DNA from: an uncultured Clostridia bacterium
GTDB taxonomy: Bacteria; Bacillota; Clostridia; UBA1381
Direction of reading: 5' to 3'
Length of the DNA stretch: 43,915 bases
NCBI GenBank assembly: GCA_934462715.1
Contig: CAKSIJ010000021.1
Location: forward strand, 1-43,915
In this document: piece after piece, positions 1 through 7,428 of the stretch
Numbering within the stretch: position 1 is the stretch's first letter
How the letters are laid out: each line of letters starts with the position of its first letter
The notes under the pieces: model-generated
Told to the model about the DNA's origin: nothing
The model's database searches: none
Seen by the model: only the letters and a program-made list of their open reading frames with translations
Translations under genes and position numbers: made by a program

Positions 1-74
1 CCCATTACGCCCTTGCCTTGGGGCAGGTGGGATCGCATAAGCTTTACCCATTCATATTTCATAAGGCATTTCAT
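1..74 (-). CDS. Truncated 5' end of an unknown protein
   Basis: An ATG at 74-72 opens a frame that runs off the left edge of the window after 24 codons. A good ribosome-binding site (GGAGG at 87-83) lies 8 bases upstream, which decides the start. The visible N-terminus is basic and begins MKCLMKYEWVKLMRSH. I do not recognise it with certainty. The style is that of small proteins carried by clostridial mobile elements, but this is an impression only. Oddly, a terminator-like hairpin ends only 8 bases before the ribosome-binding site, so transcription must either start between them or read through. Confidence 0.5.
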   Translation of the reverse strand, partial: MKCLMKYEWVKLMRSHLPQGKGVM

Positions 75-94
75 TTTTGTTTCCTCCAAAATAA

Positions 95-124
95 AAAAAG
101 AGATGCATTTTCACATCTCTTTTT
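95..124 (-). terminator. Intrinsic terminator hairpin downstream of rlmD
   Basis: An 11-bp perfect stem (AAAAAGAGATG at 95-105 with CATCTCTTTTT at 114-124) encloses an 8-base loop and on the minus strand ends in a run of T. It lies about 150 bases beyond the rlmD stop codon. It sits directly before the ribosome-binding site of the next minus-strand gene, so it could also act as an attenuator for that gene. Confidence 0.7.
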
Positions 125-276
125 AGTTAGATTTATTTACTGTTTCTTTGTGTTCCCACACACCATATCAATTACTACTTTTACGACAACGTAATTTTTT
201 ATCTCTTTATTTCGGAATTTATCGCCCTCCGAATTAAAGACCGTATGCTTCACAAAGTGCTTAAAATCAAGGATTT

Positions 277-1656
277 CTACATATTTCGGTTTTGTAGCAA
301 CACTATAGTCTCCACATGCACCGTCTGAGGAAACATATCCACCCCCACAGCATCGGCAGCCGAATAACCGTTATCTTCCAGGTACCTCACATCTCTTGCA
401 AGCGTAGCCGGGTTACATGAAACATAGACAATTCTTTCGGGCGAAGCCTTAACGATAGCGGAAAGAGTAGTTTCATCGCTTCCCTTTCTCGGAGGGTCAA
501 GAATAATAACATCGGGATTTATACCGCTTTCAACAAGCTGCGGAAATATACGTTCTGCCTCACCTGCATAAAAGGTGACATTGTTAACGTTGTTAGCCGC
601 AGCGTTTTTGCGTGCGTTTTCTATTGCCTGCTCCACCACTTCAACACCTGCAACACTTTCAGCCTTATGTGCGGCGCACAAAGAAATCGTACCTATACCG
701 CAATACAAATCTATAACGGTATCGTTTTTACCGATATGCGCCATATTGATTGCGGTATTATAAAGCTTCTCGGTCTGAACCGGATTTATCTGATAGAAAC
801 TTCCGGAGGAAATCTCATACTGCATGGAGCAGAGAGTGTCGCATATTGTTTCTCTGCCGAAAATCAGCGTATTCCTATCACTAAGCACAGCATTTGTTTT
901 TTTAGTGTTGTGATTTAAAATAATGCTTTTTATTCTGTCCGAAACAGCCGAAACACAAGCGGCAAGCTCCTCCGCACGGTCAAACTTATCCGCATTGACC
1001 GATAAAACAACCATCACCTCACCCGAAAATGCGCCTTTTCTTATAAAAAGCCTTCTGACAATTCCTCTGTGGGAATTTTCATCATAAACCGTTACTTTAT
1101 ATTTATCCATAAAGGACATAACCGCACTTATAATTTCGGAATTAATATCATCTCCGAGGTAACAGTCCTTAAGAGGAATTACATCATGGCTTCTTTCTCT
1201 GTAAAAACCGCATACGACTTTACCTGTTTTATCTGTACTGAAAGGAAATATCATTTTATTTCTGTACCGAAATTCATCACCGGCACCGATCATTCGGCTC
1301 ACCTTTAAATCAATATTTCCTATCCGTCTGAGAGCATTTTCGATAATTTCTTTTTTTATCTGCAATTGCTTTTCATATTCTATATGCATTAGCTGACAGC
1401 CGCCGCACTTTCCGAAAACTGGGCAGACAGGCTCTCTGCGATGCTTTGATTTTTTGATAATATCGGTGCATTTTGCATAAGCATAGCCCGGCTTCACCTT
1501 TACGATAAGCGCTTTTACTCTGTCCCCCTCTGCAGTCATAGGAACAAAAACGCAGAAGCCGTCAACATGACCAACCCCCATGCCCTCTGAGGTTACGCTT
1601 TCTATATCTATTATATACTCCCTGTTTTTTTCTACCGGCAGATTAGAATTTTTCAT
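277..1656 (-). CDS. rlmD: 23S rRNA (uracil-5-)-methyltransferase, RlmD/RumA type
   Basis: 459 aa, full length for the TrmA/RlmD family of SAM-dependent uracil C5 methyltransferases. Residues about 5-66 form a TRAM RNA-binding domain. The iron-sulfur cluster cysteines typical of the RlmD branch appear at C78, C84, C87 and C165. A Rossmann SAM site follows (IDLYCGIGTIS, about residues 315-326), then the DPPRKG motif. The catalytic cysteine is C414 in VYVSCNPATLARD, and the terminal general-base glutamate is in HVETIVLL. The likely job is methylation of 23S rRNA; which uracil is modified cannot be told, because clostridial relatives include RlmCD-like enzymes that act on two sites. It is transcribed alone or with the MORN gene upstream. 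Confidence 0.93.
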   Translation of the reverse strand: MKNSNLPVEKNREYIIDIESVTSEGMGVGHVDGFCVFVPMTAEGDRVKALIVKVKPGYAYAKCTDIIKKSKHRREPVCPVFGKCGGCQLMHIEYEKQLQIKKEIIENALRRIGNIDLKVSRMIGAGDEFRYRNKMIFPFSTDKTGKVVCGFYRERSHDVIPLKDCYLGDDINSEIISAVMSFMDKYKVTVYDENSHRGIVRRLFIRKGAFSGEVMVVLSVNADKFDRAEELAACVSAVSDRIKSIILNHNTKKTNAVLSDRNTLIFGRETICDTLCSMQYEISSGSFYQINPVQTEKLYNTAINMAHIGKNDTVIDLYCGIGTISLCAAHKAESVAGVEVVEQAIENARKNAAANNVNNVTFYAGEAERIFPQLVESGINPDVIILDPPRKGSDETTLSAIVKASPERIVYVSCNPATLARDVRYLEDNGYSAADAVGVDMFPQTVHVETIVLLQNRNM

Positions 1657-1739
1657 ATTTGTACAGTTTAGCTCCTTTAATACCGATATTCGATAATTGA
1701 CTTGATTGATTTTAAGATTACGGCAGCTTTTCTGTCGGC

Positions 1740-2792
1740 TTATCTGTCGCTGTAAAACGAATTAATGCTTATACCGCGCACAACCGTGCCCATATTGTCC
1801 TTAATATTCCCCACGCTCTCGCAATATCCGTACACCTTATGCTGTGCCTGCAATCTTCTTTGAATACTTTTTCCCGTATCTATTACCTTGAATTTTACGT
1901 TAGTGTCATCTACCGCCGTCATTACAAAATATTCCTCTCCGGTTTCCTCATCTTTAACCAGATCTGCGACCAGTCCGTCCACAGCGATATTTTTTCCAAC
2001 CAAATCTTCATTTTTGACATTTGCTATATCTTCATAGCCGCAAAGGTTAATATACTCAAATTTTGACGGCAATCCGTATGTAAATTCACCGTCAAAAATA
2101 ACATTTCCATCCCATGTGTACTTAATTCCACGACCGTTCAGCTGATTATTTACAAATTCTCCTCTTTCTGTCAGAACTCCGCTCGGACTGAATTTTTTTC
2201 CGTAACCGTTCAGCTGACCCTCAAAAAAGCTTCCTCTGAGCGTCCAGCCGCTGGATAATGTCATTTCTCCGGTACCTTGAATTTTTCCCTTTGAAAACTC
2301 GCCCTCATAAAAGCATTTTCCTTTTTCATCATCATATGAAAATTCTCCGACTCCGTCCGGTACTCCGTCGATCATTTCACCCTTATAATCTCCGCTCACA
2401 CTTCCGCTCTGAGAATAAATTTTAACCGTAACGCTCGCATCTCCCTCGGTTATTTCACGCATATTGCTGTTATCCGTCATAATATTCAATTCGGAATATC
2501 TAATGAATTTTTTCTTAAAAGAGCTTTTATTTTCATATTTTTCCTTAAGTCTTTCAAGCCTTTGTCCGTCCGGCTGCTGTTCGTTTACAGCCGACCTTAT
2601 TTCTTTATTAAATATCATAATATCGGCAACATTAAGCCCGATAATCAAAACTGCAACTCCTGCAACGGCGGCAGGCAGCCAATTCATTTTGAAATATTCA
2701 AAATTCGTATATTTTGCACCACAAAAAGGACATTCTCTTATCCTCGGCGGAACCATCATTTTACATCTGCAACATTTTTTCAAATTATTCAC
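1740..2792 (-). CDS. Zinc-ribbon, membrane-anchored MORN-repeat protein
   Basis: 350 aa. The N-terminus has a zinc ribbon (C7, C10, C21, C24), followed by one transmembrane helix at about residues 36-58. The middle (about 130-245) holds five or so MORN-type repeats with the recurring pattern G-E-F-x-x-G-x-x-x-G-x-G. The last 85 residues look like a small OB-like (tRNA_anti-like) domain, with the pattern VGKNIAVDGLVADLV and a closing VYGYCESVGNI. MORN repeats usually mediate membrane or protein contact. No enzyme is apparent, and the function is unknown. It lies 24 bp downstream of tyrA in the same direction, so co-transcription is likely. The combination of domains rather than any single one is what stands out. 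Confidence 0.8.
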   Translation of the reverse strand: MNNLKKCCRCKMMVPPRIRECPFCGAKYTNFEYFKMNWLPAAVAGVAVLIIGLNVADIMIFNKEIRSAVNEQQPDGQRLERLKEKYENKSSFKKKFIRYSELNIMTDNSNMREITEGDASVTVKIYSQSGSVSGDYKGEMIDGVPDGVGEFSYDDEKGKCFYEGEFSKGKIQGTGEMTLSSGWTLRGSFFEGQLNGYGKKFSPSGVLTERGEFVNNQLNGRGIKYTWDGNVIFDGEFTYGLPSKFEYINLCGYEDIANVKNEDLVGKNIAVDGLVADLVKDEETGEEYFVMTAVDDTNVKFKVIDTGKSIQRRLQAQHKVYGYCESVGNIKDNMGTVVRGISINSFYSDR

Positions 2793-2815
2793 TCTCCCTA
2801 TTTTTTATGACGGAA

Positions 2816-3655
2816 TTACTGTTTTTTATTTTCGGCAAGATATCTGCGTTTTCTGTCAGATGTATTTTTCAAATACTTTTTAATACCCTCTCTGTCACCG
2901 TCTTTAACAAACTTCTCAATCGTTTTCAAGCTGTTGCTGAATATCTCAATCTGTTCTGCCAACGCCTCTCTGTTTTCACAGAACAGCTCGGACCACATTT
3001 CCGGATCAAGCTTTGCAACCCTTGTGCAGTCCCTCAGACTTCCGGCACTGTAAGCCTCCGACGAATCAAGACATTCGTTATCGCACAGAGCTGCCGCCAC
3101 AATGTGCATAAGCTGACTTGTGTATGCAATCATCTTGTCATGGTTTTCCGGATTCGTAACAGTAATTTGTTTACACCCGATATATTTGATTATACTGTTT
3201 AAAAGCTCTTTATGCTCTGCGGTATTATTCCTGCCCGGCACTACTATGTAGTTTGCATTTTTAAACAATTCGGGATCGGAGCTTTCATAACCCGACGATT
3301 CCTTTCCCGCCATCGGATGTCCGCCGATATAATCTATATCGGAATTTTCAATCTCGTCAAAAATATATCCCTTTACACCGCATACGTCCGTTACAAGAGT
3401 ATTCTTTTTAAAGGGTGTGCCGTTTATGATTTTTACGGCACATTCCGGGGTTACGCAAAGTATTACAACATCGGCATACTCAGAAAAATCTGCTGCGTCT
3501 TTATACCCTTTTATTATCACTCCGTCCTTTTCGGCTTTTTTTATAACCTCGTCATTTCTGTCAGCACCGTAAATTTCGGCATTGGGAAATCCCCTCAAAG
3601 CTTTGGCATACGAGCCGCCGATAATTCCGAGACCGACTATTAATATTTTAATCAT
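2816..3655 (-). CDS. tyrA: Prephenate dehydrogenase
   Basis: 279 aa from the preferred ATG at 3655-3653. An upstream in-frame ATG at 3670 exists, but AAAGGA sits 7 bases before the second ATG, and the protein then begins directly with the NAD(P)-binding strand MIKILIVGLGIIGGS. The enzyme oxidatively decarboxylates prephenate to 4-hydroxyphenylpyruvate in tyrosine synthesis. Family motifs visible are the GxGxxG dinucleotide fold, the GGHPMAGKE motif and the HDKMIAYTSQLMHIVA segment with the substrate-binding histidines. There is no C-terminal ACT domain, so feedback control through ACT is not expected. It lies 35 bp after the deacetylase gene, in the same direction. Confidence 0.92.
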   Translation of the reverse strand: MIKILIVGLGIIGGSYAKALRGFPNAEIYGADRNDEVIKKAEKDGVIIKGYKDAADFSEYADVVILCVTPECAVKIINGTPFKKNTLVTDVCGVKGYIFDEIENSDIDYIGGHPMAGKESSGYESSDPELFKNANYIVVPGRNNTAEHKELLNSIIKYIGCKQITVTNPENHDKMIAYTSQLMHIVAAALCDNECLDSSEAYSAGSLRDCTRVAKLDPEMWSELFCENREALAEQIEIFSNSLKTIEKFVKDGDREGIKKYLKNTSDRKRRYLAENKKQ

Positions 3656-3690
3656 CTTTTTTCCTTTCATCTAAACGCAAATAATGCATT

Positions 3691-4548
3691 TTACACATTA
3701 TCAAGCGTATCAAATTCATAGCCCTGCCCGATAAGATATTCTATTATTTGCGGCAGAGTCTGTGCGGTTACTTTTTTTGCAATTGCGTCATGCATGAGAA
3801 TTACTACATCTTCCTTATCCTTAGTGCTTTTTTTCAGATTAGCCATCAGATAATCTGCGTCTGGATTCTTTTTTTCGGCATCGCCAGTTAAACTGTTCCA
3901 ATCACAGTAACGATACCCAGATTCCTGTAAAAGCTGTTTATATCTCTGCTTTGCTTCACCCTTTGAGCCTGCGTTATAACCTCCGCCCGGGAATCTCATT
4001 ATTTTCGGATAGTAATTGTCGCAGGTTATTTGCTCTATCAGCTCATTTGTTTTATTTATCTGCGTCATAAACGATTCTCCGTCAGCATATAATTCATCAT
4101 AGTTATGATTGTATGAATGATTTGCAAGACAATGTCCTTCGTCATAAATTCTTCTTGCCACATCGGGATTCTTTTCAATCAGAGAACCGACCAGAAAAAA
4201 TGTCGCTTTTATGTTATATTTTCTGAGCGTGTCAAGCACAAGAGGTGTAACCGATGTATTGGGTCCGTCGTCAAAGGTTATATATGCTGTTTTCACACCA
4301 TCGGCTTTAACTGCGTCAACAAGAATGTCGGTATGTTTTTCGGGCGGCTGCGGATAAATGTAACCGTTAAAAATAATTTCGGCGTCCTCTGAGGTTTTTT
4401 TTGAGATTTTTGGAAAAATCCCCTTTACACCAAGCACAAAAACAGTTATAATAATAAGAGAGAATATACCCAGGAAAATTTTCCGGCGTATTTTGTTTTT
4501 TCTTTCACGCTCACGCAGGTGTTTGCGGAATTCAAAATCGTTGGACAC
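3691..4548 (-). CDS. Membrane-anchored polysaccharide deacetylase (NodB family)
   Basis: 285 aa with a GTG start. GGAAAGGGG lies 9 bases upstream and no ATG fits the domain. A basic N-terminus precedes one transmembrane helix (about residues 24-41), placing the catalytic domain outside the membrane. All NodB motifs are present: TFDDGP (metal-binding and catalytic Asp), NHSYNH (zinc His pair), RFPGGGYN, a DWNSLTGD segment, and LMHDA with the catalytic-base His. The reaction is metal-dependent removal of N-acetyl groups from peptidoglycan or another extracellular glycan; the substrate cannot be told. It is divergent from a second NodB protein at 4710, and its promoter overlaps that gene's promoter. 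Confidence 0.9.
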   Translation of the reverse strand: MSNDFEFRKHLRERERKNKIRRKIFLGIFSLIIITVFVLGVKGIFPKISKKTSEDAEIIFNGYIYPQPPEKHTDILVDAVKADGVKTAYITFDDGPNTSVTPLVLDTLRKYNIKATFFLVGSLIEKNPDVARRIYDEGHCLANHSYNHNYDELYADGESFMTQINKTNELIEQITCDNYYPKIMRFPGGGYNAGSKGEAKQRYKQLLQESGYRYCDWNSLTGDAEKKNPDADYLMANLKKSTKDKEDVVILMHDAIAKKVTAQTLPQIIEYLIGQGYEFDTLDNV

Positions 4549-4631
4549 GGCTGTTCGCCCCTTTCCATTAAAAGTGATTTATCGGGCTTTTGCATAGGTA
4601 AAACCCGTTTTACGGCATAATGCAGCTTGTT

Positions 4632-4659
4632 TTGCAATATTTTATACTTTCATTATACT
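4632..4659 (+). promoter_or_regulatory. Candidate promoter for the PdaA-like gene
   Basis: TTGCAA (4632-4637), 16-base spacer, TATACT (4654-4659), about 50 bases before the ATG at 4710. It shares bases 4654-4657 with the minus-strand -10 box. The call rests on box similarity alone; a sporulation sigma factor could instead drive this gene. Confidence 0.45.
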
Positions 4660-4680
4660 ACAATTATCTATATTTTTCAA
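4652..4680 (-). promoter_or_regulatory. Sigma-A-like promoter for the minus-strand deacetylase
   Basis: Minus strand TTGAAA (4680-4675), 17-base spacer, TATAAT (4657-4652). It lies about 100 bases upstream of the GTG start at 4548. Its -10 box faces and overlaps a -10 box on the plus strand. Confidence 0.6.
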
Positions 4681-4709
4681 CTAAATTTGCAAGATAATCG
4701 GAGGTTATA

Positions 4710-5552
4710 ATGAAACGTAAAATTTATGTAACAATTTTGTCAACAATTGCAGCAATATGTCTGGGAATCTGTATGGATCATATTTCAGATACAGATAAAA
4801 ATATCCCTGTTTCGACATTCGGCGCACAGTTTGACTCTGTAGACAACAAAGGCTCAGGCTGGGGATTAAAAAAAGTCAAAGGCTCAGAGCCGGAAATAAC
4901 CGAAGCACAGAAAACGGTACTCAAAAAGTACAATTCGTTTTATATGGATTCGAGCAAGCCGCACAGACTGTATCTCACCTTTGATGAGGGATATGAGAAC
5001 GGATATACGGCTTCCATTCTCGATACGCTGAAAGAAAAAAATGTTCCGGCAGCATTCTTCATTACCGGTCCGTATGCTAAAAAAGAACAGGAGCTTGTAA
5101 GAAGAATGATCAATGAGGGGCATATCGTGGGAAATCATACCGTACGGCATCCGAATCTGCCAAAGCTCGGCAGCGCGGACAGCATAGCCGCCGAGCTTAA
5201 CGAGATGAACAAGCTTGTATACGATATGTACGGATATGAAATGAAATATATGCGGCCGCCCGAAGGAGAGTATTCAGAGCGTGTTCTCGCAGTTGCACAG
5301 GCTCTCGGCTTTAGGACCGCATTGTGGAGCTTTGCATACCGTGACTGGAATGTGAACGATCAGAAAAGTGCGGAATATGCCGTGAATGAAATCGTACCGT
5401 ATTTTCATGACGGAGCTGTTCTGCTTCTGCACGCAGTATCCCGTGACAATACGCAGGCACTCGGAACGGTTATTGACGCAGCCAGAGCGGCAGGCTATGA
5501 ATTTTCATCTCTTGACGATATTCCCTCCGAAGCACAGCCGCAGCAGTCATAA
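4710..5552 (+). CDS. PdaA-like polysaccharide deacetylase (delta-lactam type)
   Basis: 280 aa with an N-terminal signal peptide or anchor (basic start, hydrophobic residues about 6-22). GGAGG lies 6 bases before the ATG. The motif TFDEGYENGYT replaces the usual TFDDGP and is the hallmark of the PdaA branch, whose Bacillus member deacetylates muramic acid to allow muramic delta-lactam formation in spore cortex. Also visible are GNHTVRHP, MRPPEGEYSE (where other branches have R-x-P-x-G) and LLLHAVS. A spore-cortex role is reasonable given the spoIIIA operon in the same window, but vegetative relatives exist. radC follows 52 bp later in the same direction. Confidence 0.85.
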   Translation: MKRKIYVTILSTIAAICLGICMDHISDTDKNIPVSTFGAQFDSVDNKGSGWGLKKVKGSEPEITEAQKTVLKKYNSFYMDSSKPHRLYLTFDEGYENGYTASILDTLKEKNVPAAFFITGPYAKKEQELVRRMINEGHIVGNHTVRHPNLPKLGSADSIAAELNEMNKLVYDMYGYEMKYMRPPEGEYSERVLAVAQALGFRTALWSFAYRDWNVNDQKSAEYAVNEIVPYFHDGAVLLLHAVSRDNTQALGTVIDAARAAGYEFSSLDDIPSEAQPQQS

Positions 5553-5604
5553 AACAGCTATTATATAAAACAAAAGAAAAATTCCAAAATTCAGGAGATA
5601 CAAA

Positions 5605-6333
5605 ATGGAAAACAAAAACACTCCCAAAACAAATAAGCCGACAAACATTCACAGCGAACACAGAAAGCGTATGCGTGAAAAGCTTCAAACCGCTCCGCAG
5701 CTGCTTTCAGACCATGAGATACTCGAAATGCTGCTTTATTACTCCATACCGAGGGGCAATACCAATCCCATGGCGCATGAGCTTCTTTTCCTCGGCAAGA
5801 CCTTTAAGGGAATACTTGATCTCAGCAGTATACAGCTCAATTCAATAGATGGACTCGGCCCGTCAACCGAAACCTTTCTGACCGTTTTGAGAGAGTTTTA
5901 TATAAGGCTCGAAAAACAGCGTCTGGACAAAAGACACTTAAAAAAAATAACCATGAAAAACATTTCTGAAAAGCTTCATAAAACCTTTTTTGGAATTAAT
6001 GAAGAAAAAATGGTTATGTTGACTCTCGATAATGACTGTCATCTTCTGAATACCCACTTTGTTGCATCGGGTAGCGCCAAAGCCTCCCTGCTGTCGCTTC
6101 GGACAATCGTTGCGCACGCACTTACCGATAATGCTTCATACGTTATTATTGCTCATAATCACCCAAACAATGTGCTTGCTCCGTCAAAGGCAGATATTGA
6201 AACCACAAGAAATATCTGCGAAGCACTTGCAATTGTCAGCGTACCTGTTATCGAGCATTACATAGTAACCGCCACGTCCGAAATCGGCATAATTTCTCAG
6301 ATGTCGGAGGAATACAGTAAAAAATTACACTGA
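5605..6333 (+). CDS. radC: RadC family JAMM/MPN+ protein
   Basis: 242 aa, about the usual length. AGGAG precedes the ATG. An N-terminal helix-hairpin-helix-like part (to about residue 110, including LSSIQLNSIDGLGPST) is followed by the JAB/MPN domain with the zinc motif H-x-H-x7-S-x2-D in AHNHPNNVLAPSKAD. The family was named for a DNA repair phenotype, but its biochemical role is unsettled. The N-terminal segment is less conserved than in chromosomal housekeeping RadC, and RadC-like genes are also carried on mobile elements. It ends just before a strong bidirectional hairpin. Confidence 0.87.
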   Translation: MENKNTPKTNKPTNIHSEHRKRMREKLQTAPQLLSDHEILEMLLYYSIPRGNTNPMAHELLFLGKTFKGILDLSSIQLNSIDGLGPSTETFLTVLREFYIRLEKQRLDKRHLKKITMKNISEKLHKTFFGINEEKMVMLTLDNDCHLLNTHFVASGSAKASLLSLRTIVAHALTDNASYVIIAHNHPNNVLAPSKADIETTRNICEALAIVSVPVIEHYIVTATSEIGIISQMSEEYSKKLH

Positions 6334-6340
6334 TTGCAAA

Positions 6341-6382
6341 AAAGGCATACAATGAACATAATAGCCTCATTTGTATGCCTTT
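6341..6382. terminator. Bidirectional terminator between radC and the esterase
   Basis: A 12-bp perfect stem (AAAGGCATACAA at 6341-6352 with TTGTATGCCTTT at 6371-6382) has A-runs on one side and T-runs on the other. It lies between two convergent genes and fits termination of both. Confidence 0.8.
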
Positions 6383-6394
6383 ATTAATTTATCA

Positions 6395-7159
6395 CTATCT
6401 TTTCAACATCCACTTTAAAATATGCTGAATATATTCGTCCCAAAATTCCCAGCAATGTGTACCTTTTGATTCCATGTATACATAATCAAAATCAAGTGAC
6501 TCAAATTTATCCCTTAGTTTTACATTATCTTTGTACATAAAATCTTCGGTACCAACGCCCATAAACACACGGGGTTTATTAGAGTTTTGATTACATTTTT
6601 CTGCAATTTTAAACAAATCTTCACTTTCGGGAATGTCAATGTTTTCCCCGAAAATCGGTATATAAACATTTTTAAAAGTATCTGTCATACCAACAATATC
6701 CGCAACCGATGAAAGTCCTGCACAAGCACAGAAACGATCGCAGTTTTTCATTCCGATTTTAATTGCGCCATAGCCGCCCATAGAAAGACCTGCTATATAA
6801 TTATCCTCTCTTTTATCAGAAACATTAAAAAACTCAGTAACTATCCTCGGAAGTTCTTTTGAAATATATGTATAATACTTATCACCGTATTTCATGTCGG
6901 TGTAAAAGCTTTTTGCGCCATTCGGCATAACAACACATATTCCGTACTCTTGTGCATATCTTTCCACCGATGTTCTTCTCATCCATATTGTGTGATCATC
7001 GCTCAAACCGTGAAGCAGATACAGGCACTTGTATTTTTTGCTGCTCCCGTTGGAGCTTACTCCTATCTCTCCTGCCGAGCTTCTCTGCGGAATTACAACA
7101 TTTATTTCAGTCTGCATTCCGAGAACCTCGCTGAAAAAATCCAATTTTAAAAAAGCCAT
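6395..7159 (-). CDS. Alpha/beta-hydrolase esterase (esterase D/tributyrin-esterase-like)
   Basis: 254 aa from the ATG at 7159-7157. The frame is open further upstream to 7237, but GGAGG sits 7 bases before this ATG and the upstream part is repeat sequence. The fold is an esterase-D-like hydrolase: an N-terminal VNVVIP-type strand, the oxyanion region YLLHGLSDDHTIW, the nucleophile elbow GLSMGGYGA, the acid Asp in VGTEDFMY and the catalytic His in KGTHCWEFW near the end. It has no signal peptide, so it should be cytoplasmic. Likely substrates are short acyl esters. The whole 5' region upstream of its start belongs to the dispersed intergenic repeat described below. Confidence 0.85.
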   Translation of the reverse strand: MAFLKLDFFSEVLGMQTEINVVIPQRSSAGEIGVSSNGSSKKYKCLYLLHGLSDDHTIWMRRTSVERYAQEYGICVVMPNGAKSFYTDMKYGDKYYTYISKELPRIVTEFFNVSDKREDNYIAGLSMGGYGAIKIGMKNCDRFCACAGLSSVADIVGMTDTFKNVYIPIFGENIDIPESEDLFKIAEKCNQNSNKPRVFMGVGTEDFMYKDNVKLRDKFESLDFDYVYMESKGTHCWEFWDEYIQHILKWMLKR

Positions 7160-7245
7160 ATTTATCCTCCGTTCCGCCGCTTTGCGGCGCAAAATCTCAC
7201 AACCAAAAAAGTCTTTCCTATTGCAAATGCAGTGCATTTTTCTAT
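7160..7245 (-). repeat. Intergenic repeat copy F (upstream of the esterase)
   Basis: Minus strand. The left arm is GAAAAATGCACTGCATTT. The right end reads GTGAGATTTTGCGCCGC, a 4-base loop, then GCGGCGGAACGGAGGAT and the start codon. The right half matches copies D and E almost base for base and provides the ribosome-binding site of the esterase. The middle is divergent. Confidence 0.7.
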
Positions 7246-7248
7246 AAT

Positions 7249-7283
7249 ATACAAGGAAGCCGTAATATCCGGTTTCCTTGTAT
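7249..7283. terminator. Hairpin between repeat copies A and F
   Basis: The arms ATACAAGGAA (7249-7258) and TTCCTTGTAT (7274-7283) pair perfectly, with extra pairs inside. No strong T-run follows on either strand, so termination is possible but not certain. Confidence 0.5.
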
Positions 7284-7284
7284 C

Positions 7285-7424
7285 AACATTTTAATTCTTT
7301 ATTCGGCGGCACGAATCTAAATGTGAAAAAGATGCAAGCAGATTGCCTTTTTTGAAAGGTGAAGGCATATGTTTATACTCCTAACCTCGAAAAATGGTAA
7401 GATGCGCAGCATATTTTTTCCGTT
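7285..7424 (-). repeat. Intergenic repeat copy A (longest, downstream of pyrG)
   Basis: Minus strand, beginning 5 bases after the pyrG stop codon with AACGGAAAAAATATGC, then TGCGCATCTTACC and GGAGTATAAAC. A small GCCTT/AAGGC hairpin follows, then the right arm GCATCTTTTTCACATTTAG, which is a near inverted repeat of the left end. A degraded right end (GTGCCGCCGAATAAAG, then AATTAAAATG) follows. It is essentially the whole intergenic space up to the hairpin at 7249-7283. Confidence 0.72.
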
Positions 7425-7428
7425 ATCT

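Noticed and set aside
137..368. A minus-strand open frame of about 74 codons overlapping the end of rlmD and ending at 137, with a lysine-rich tail.
   Set aside because: It has no ATG near its beginning, no ribosome-binding site and overlaps rlmD in another frame. It could be a gene remnant, but I cannot support it.
4446..4637. A 63-codon minus-strand frame at the 5' end of the deacetylase gene.
   Set aside because: It overlaps the deacetylase in another frame and lacks its own ribosome-binding site; the GTG start of the deacetylase is better supported.
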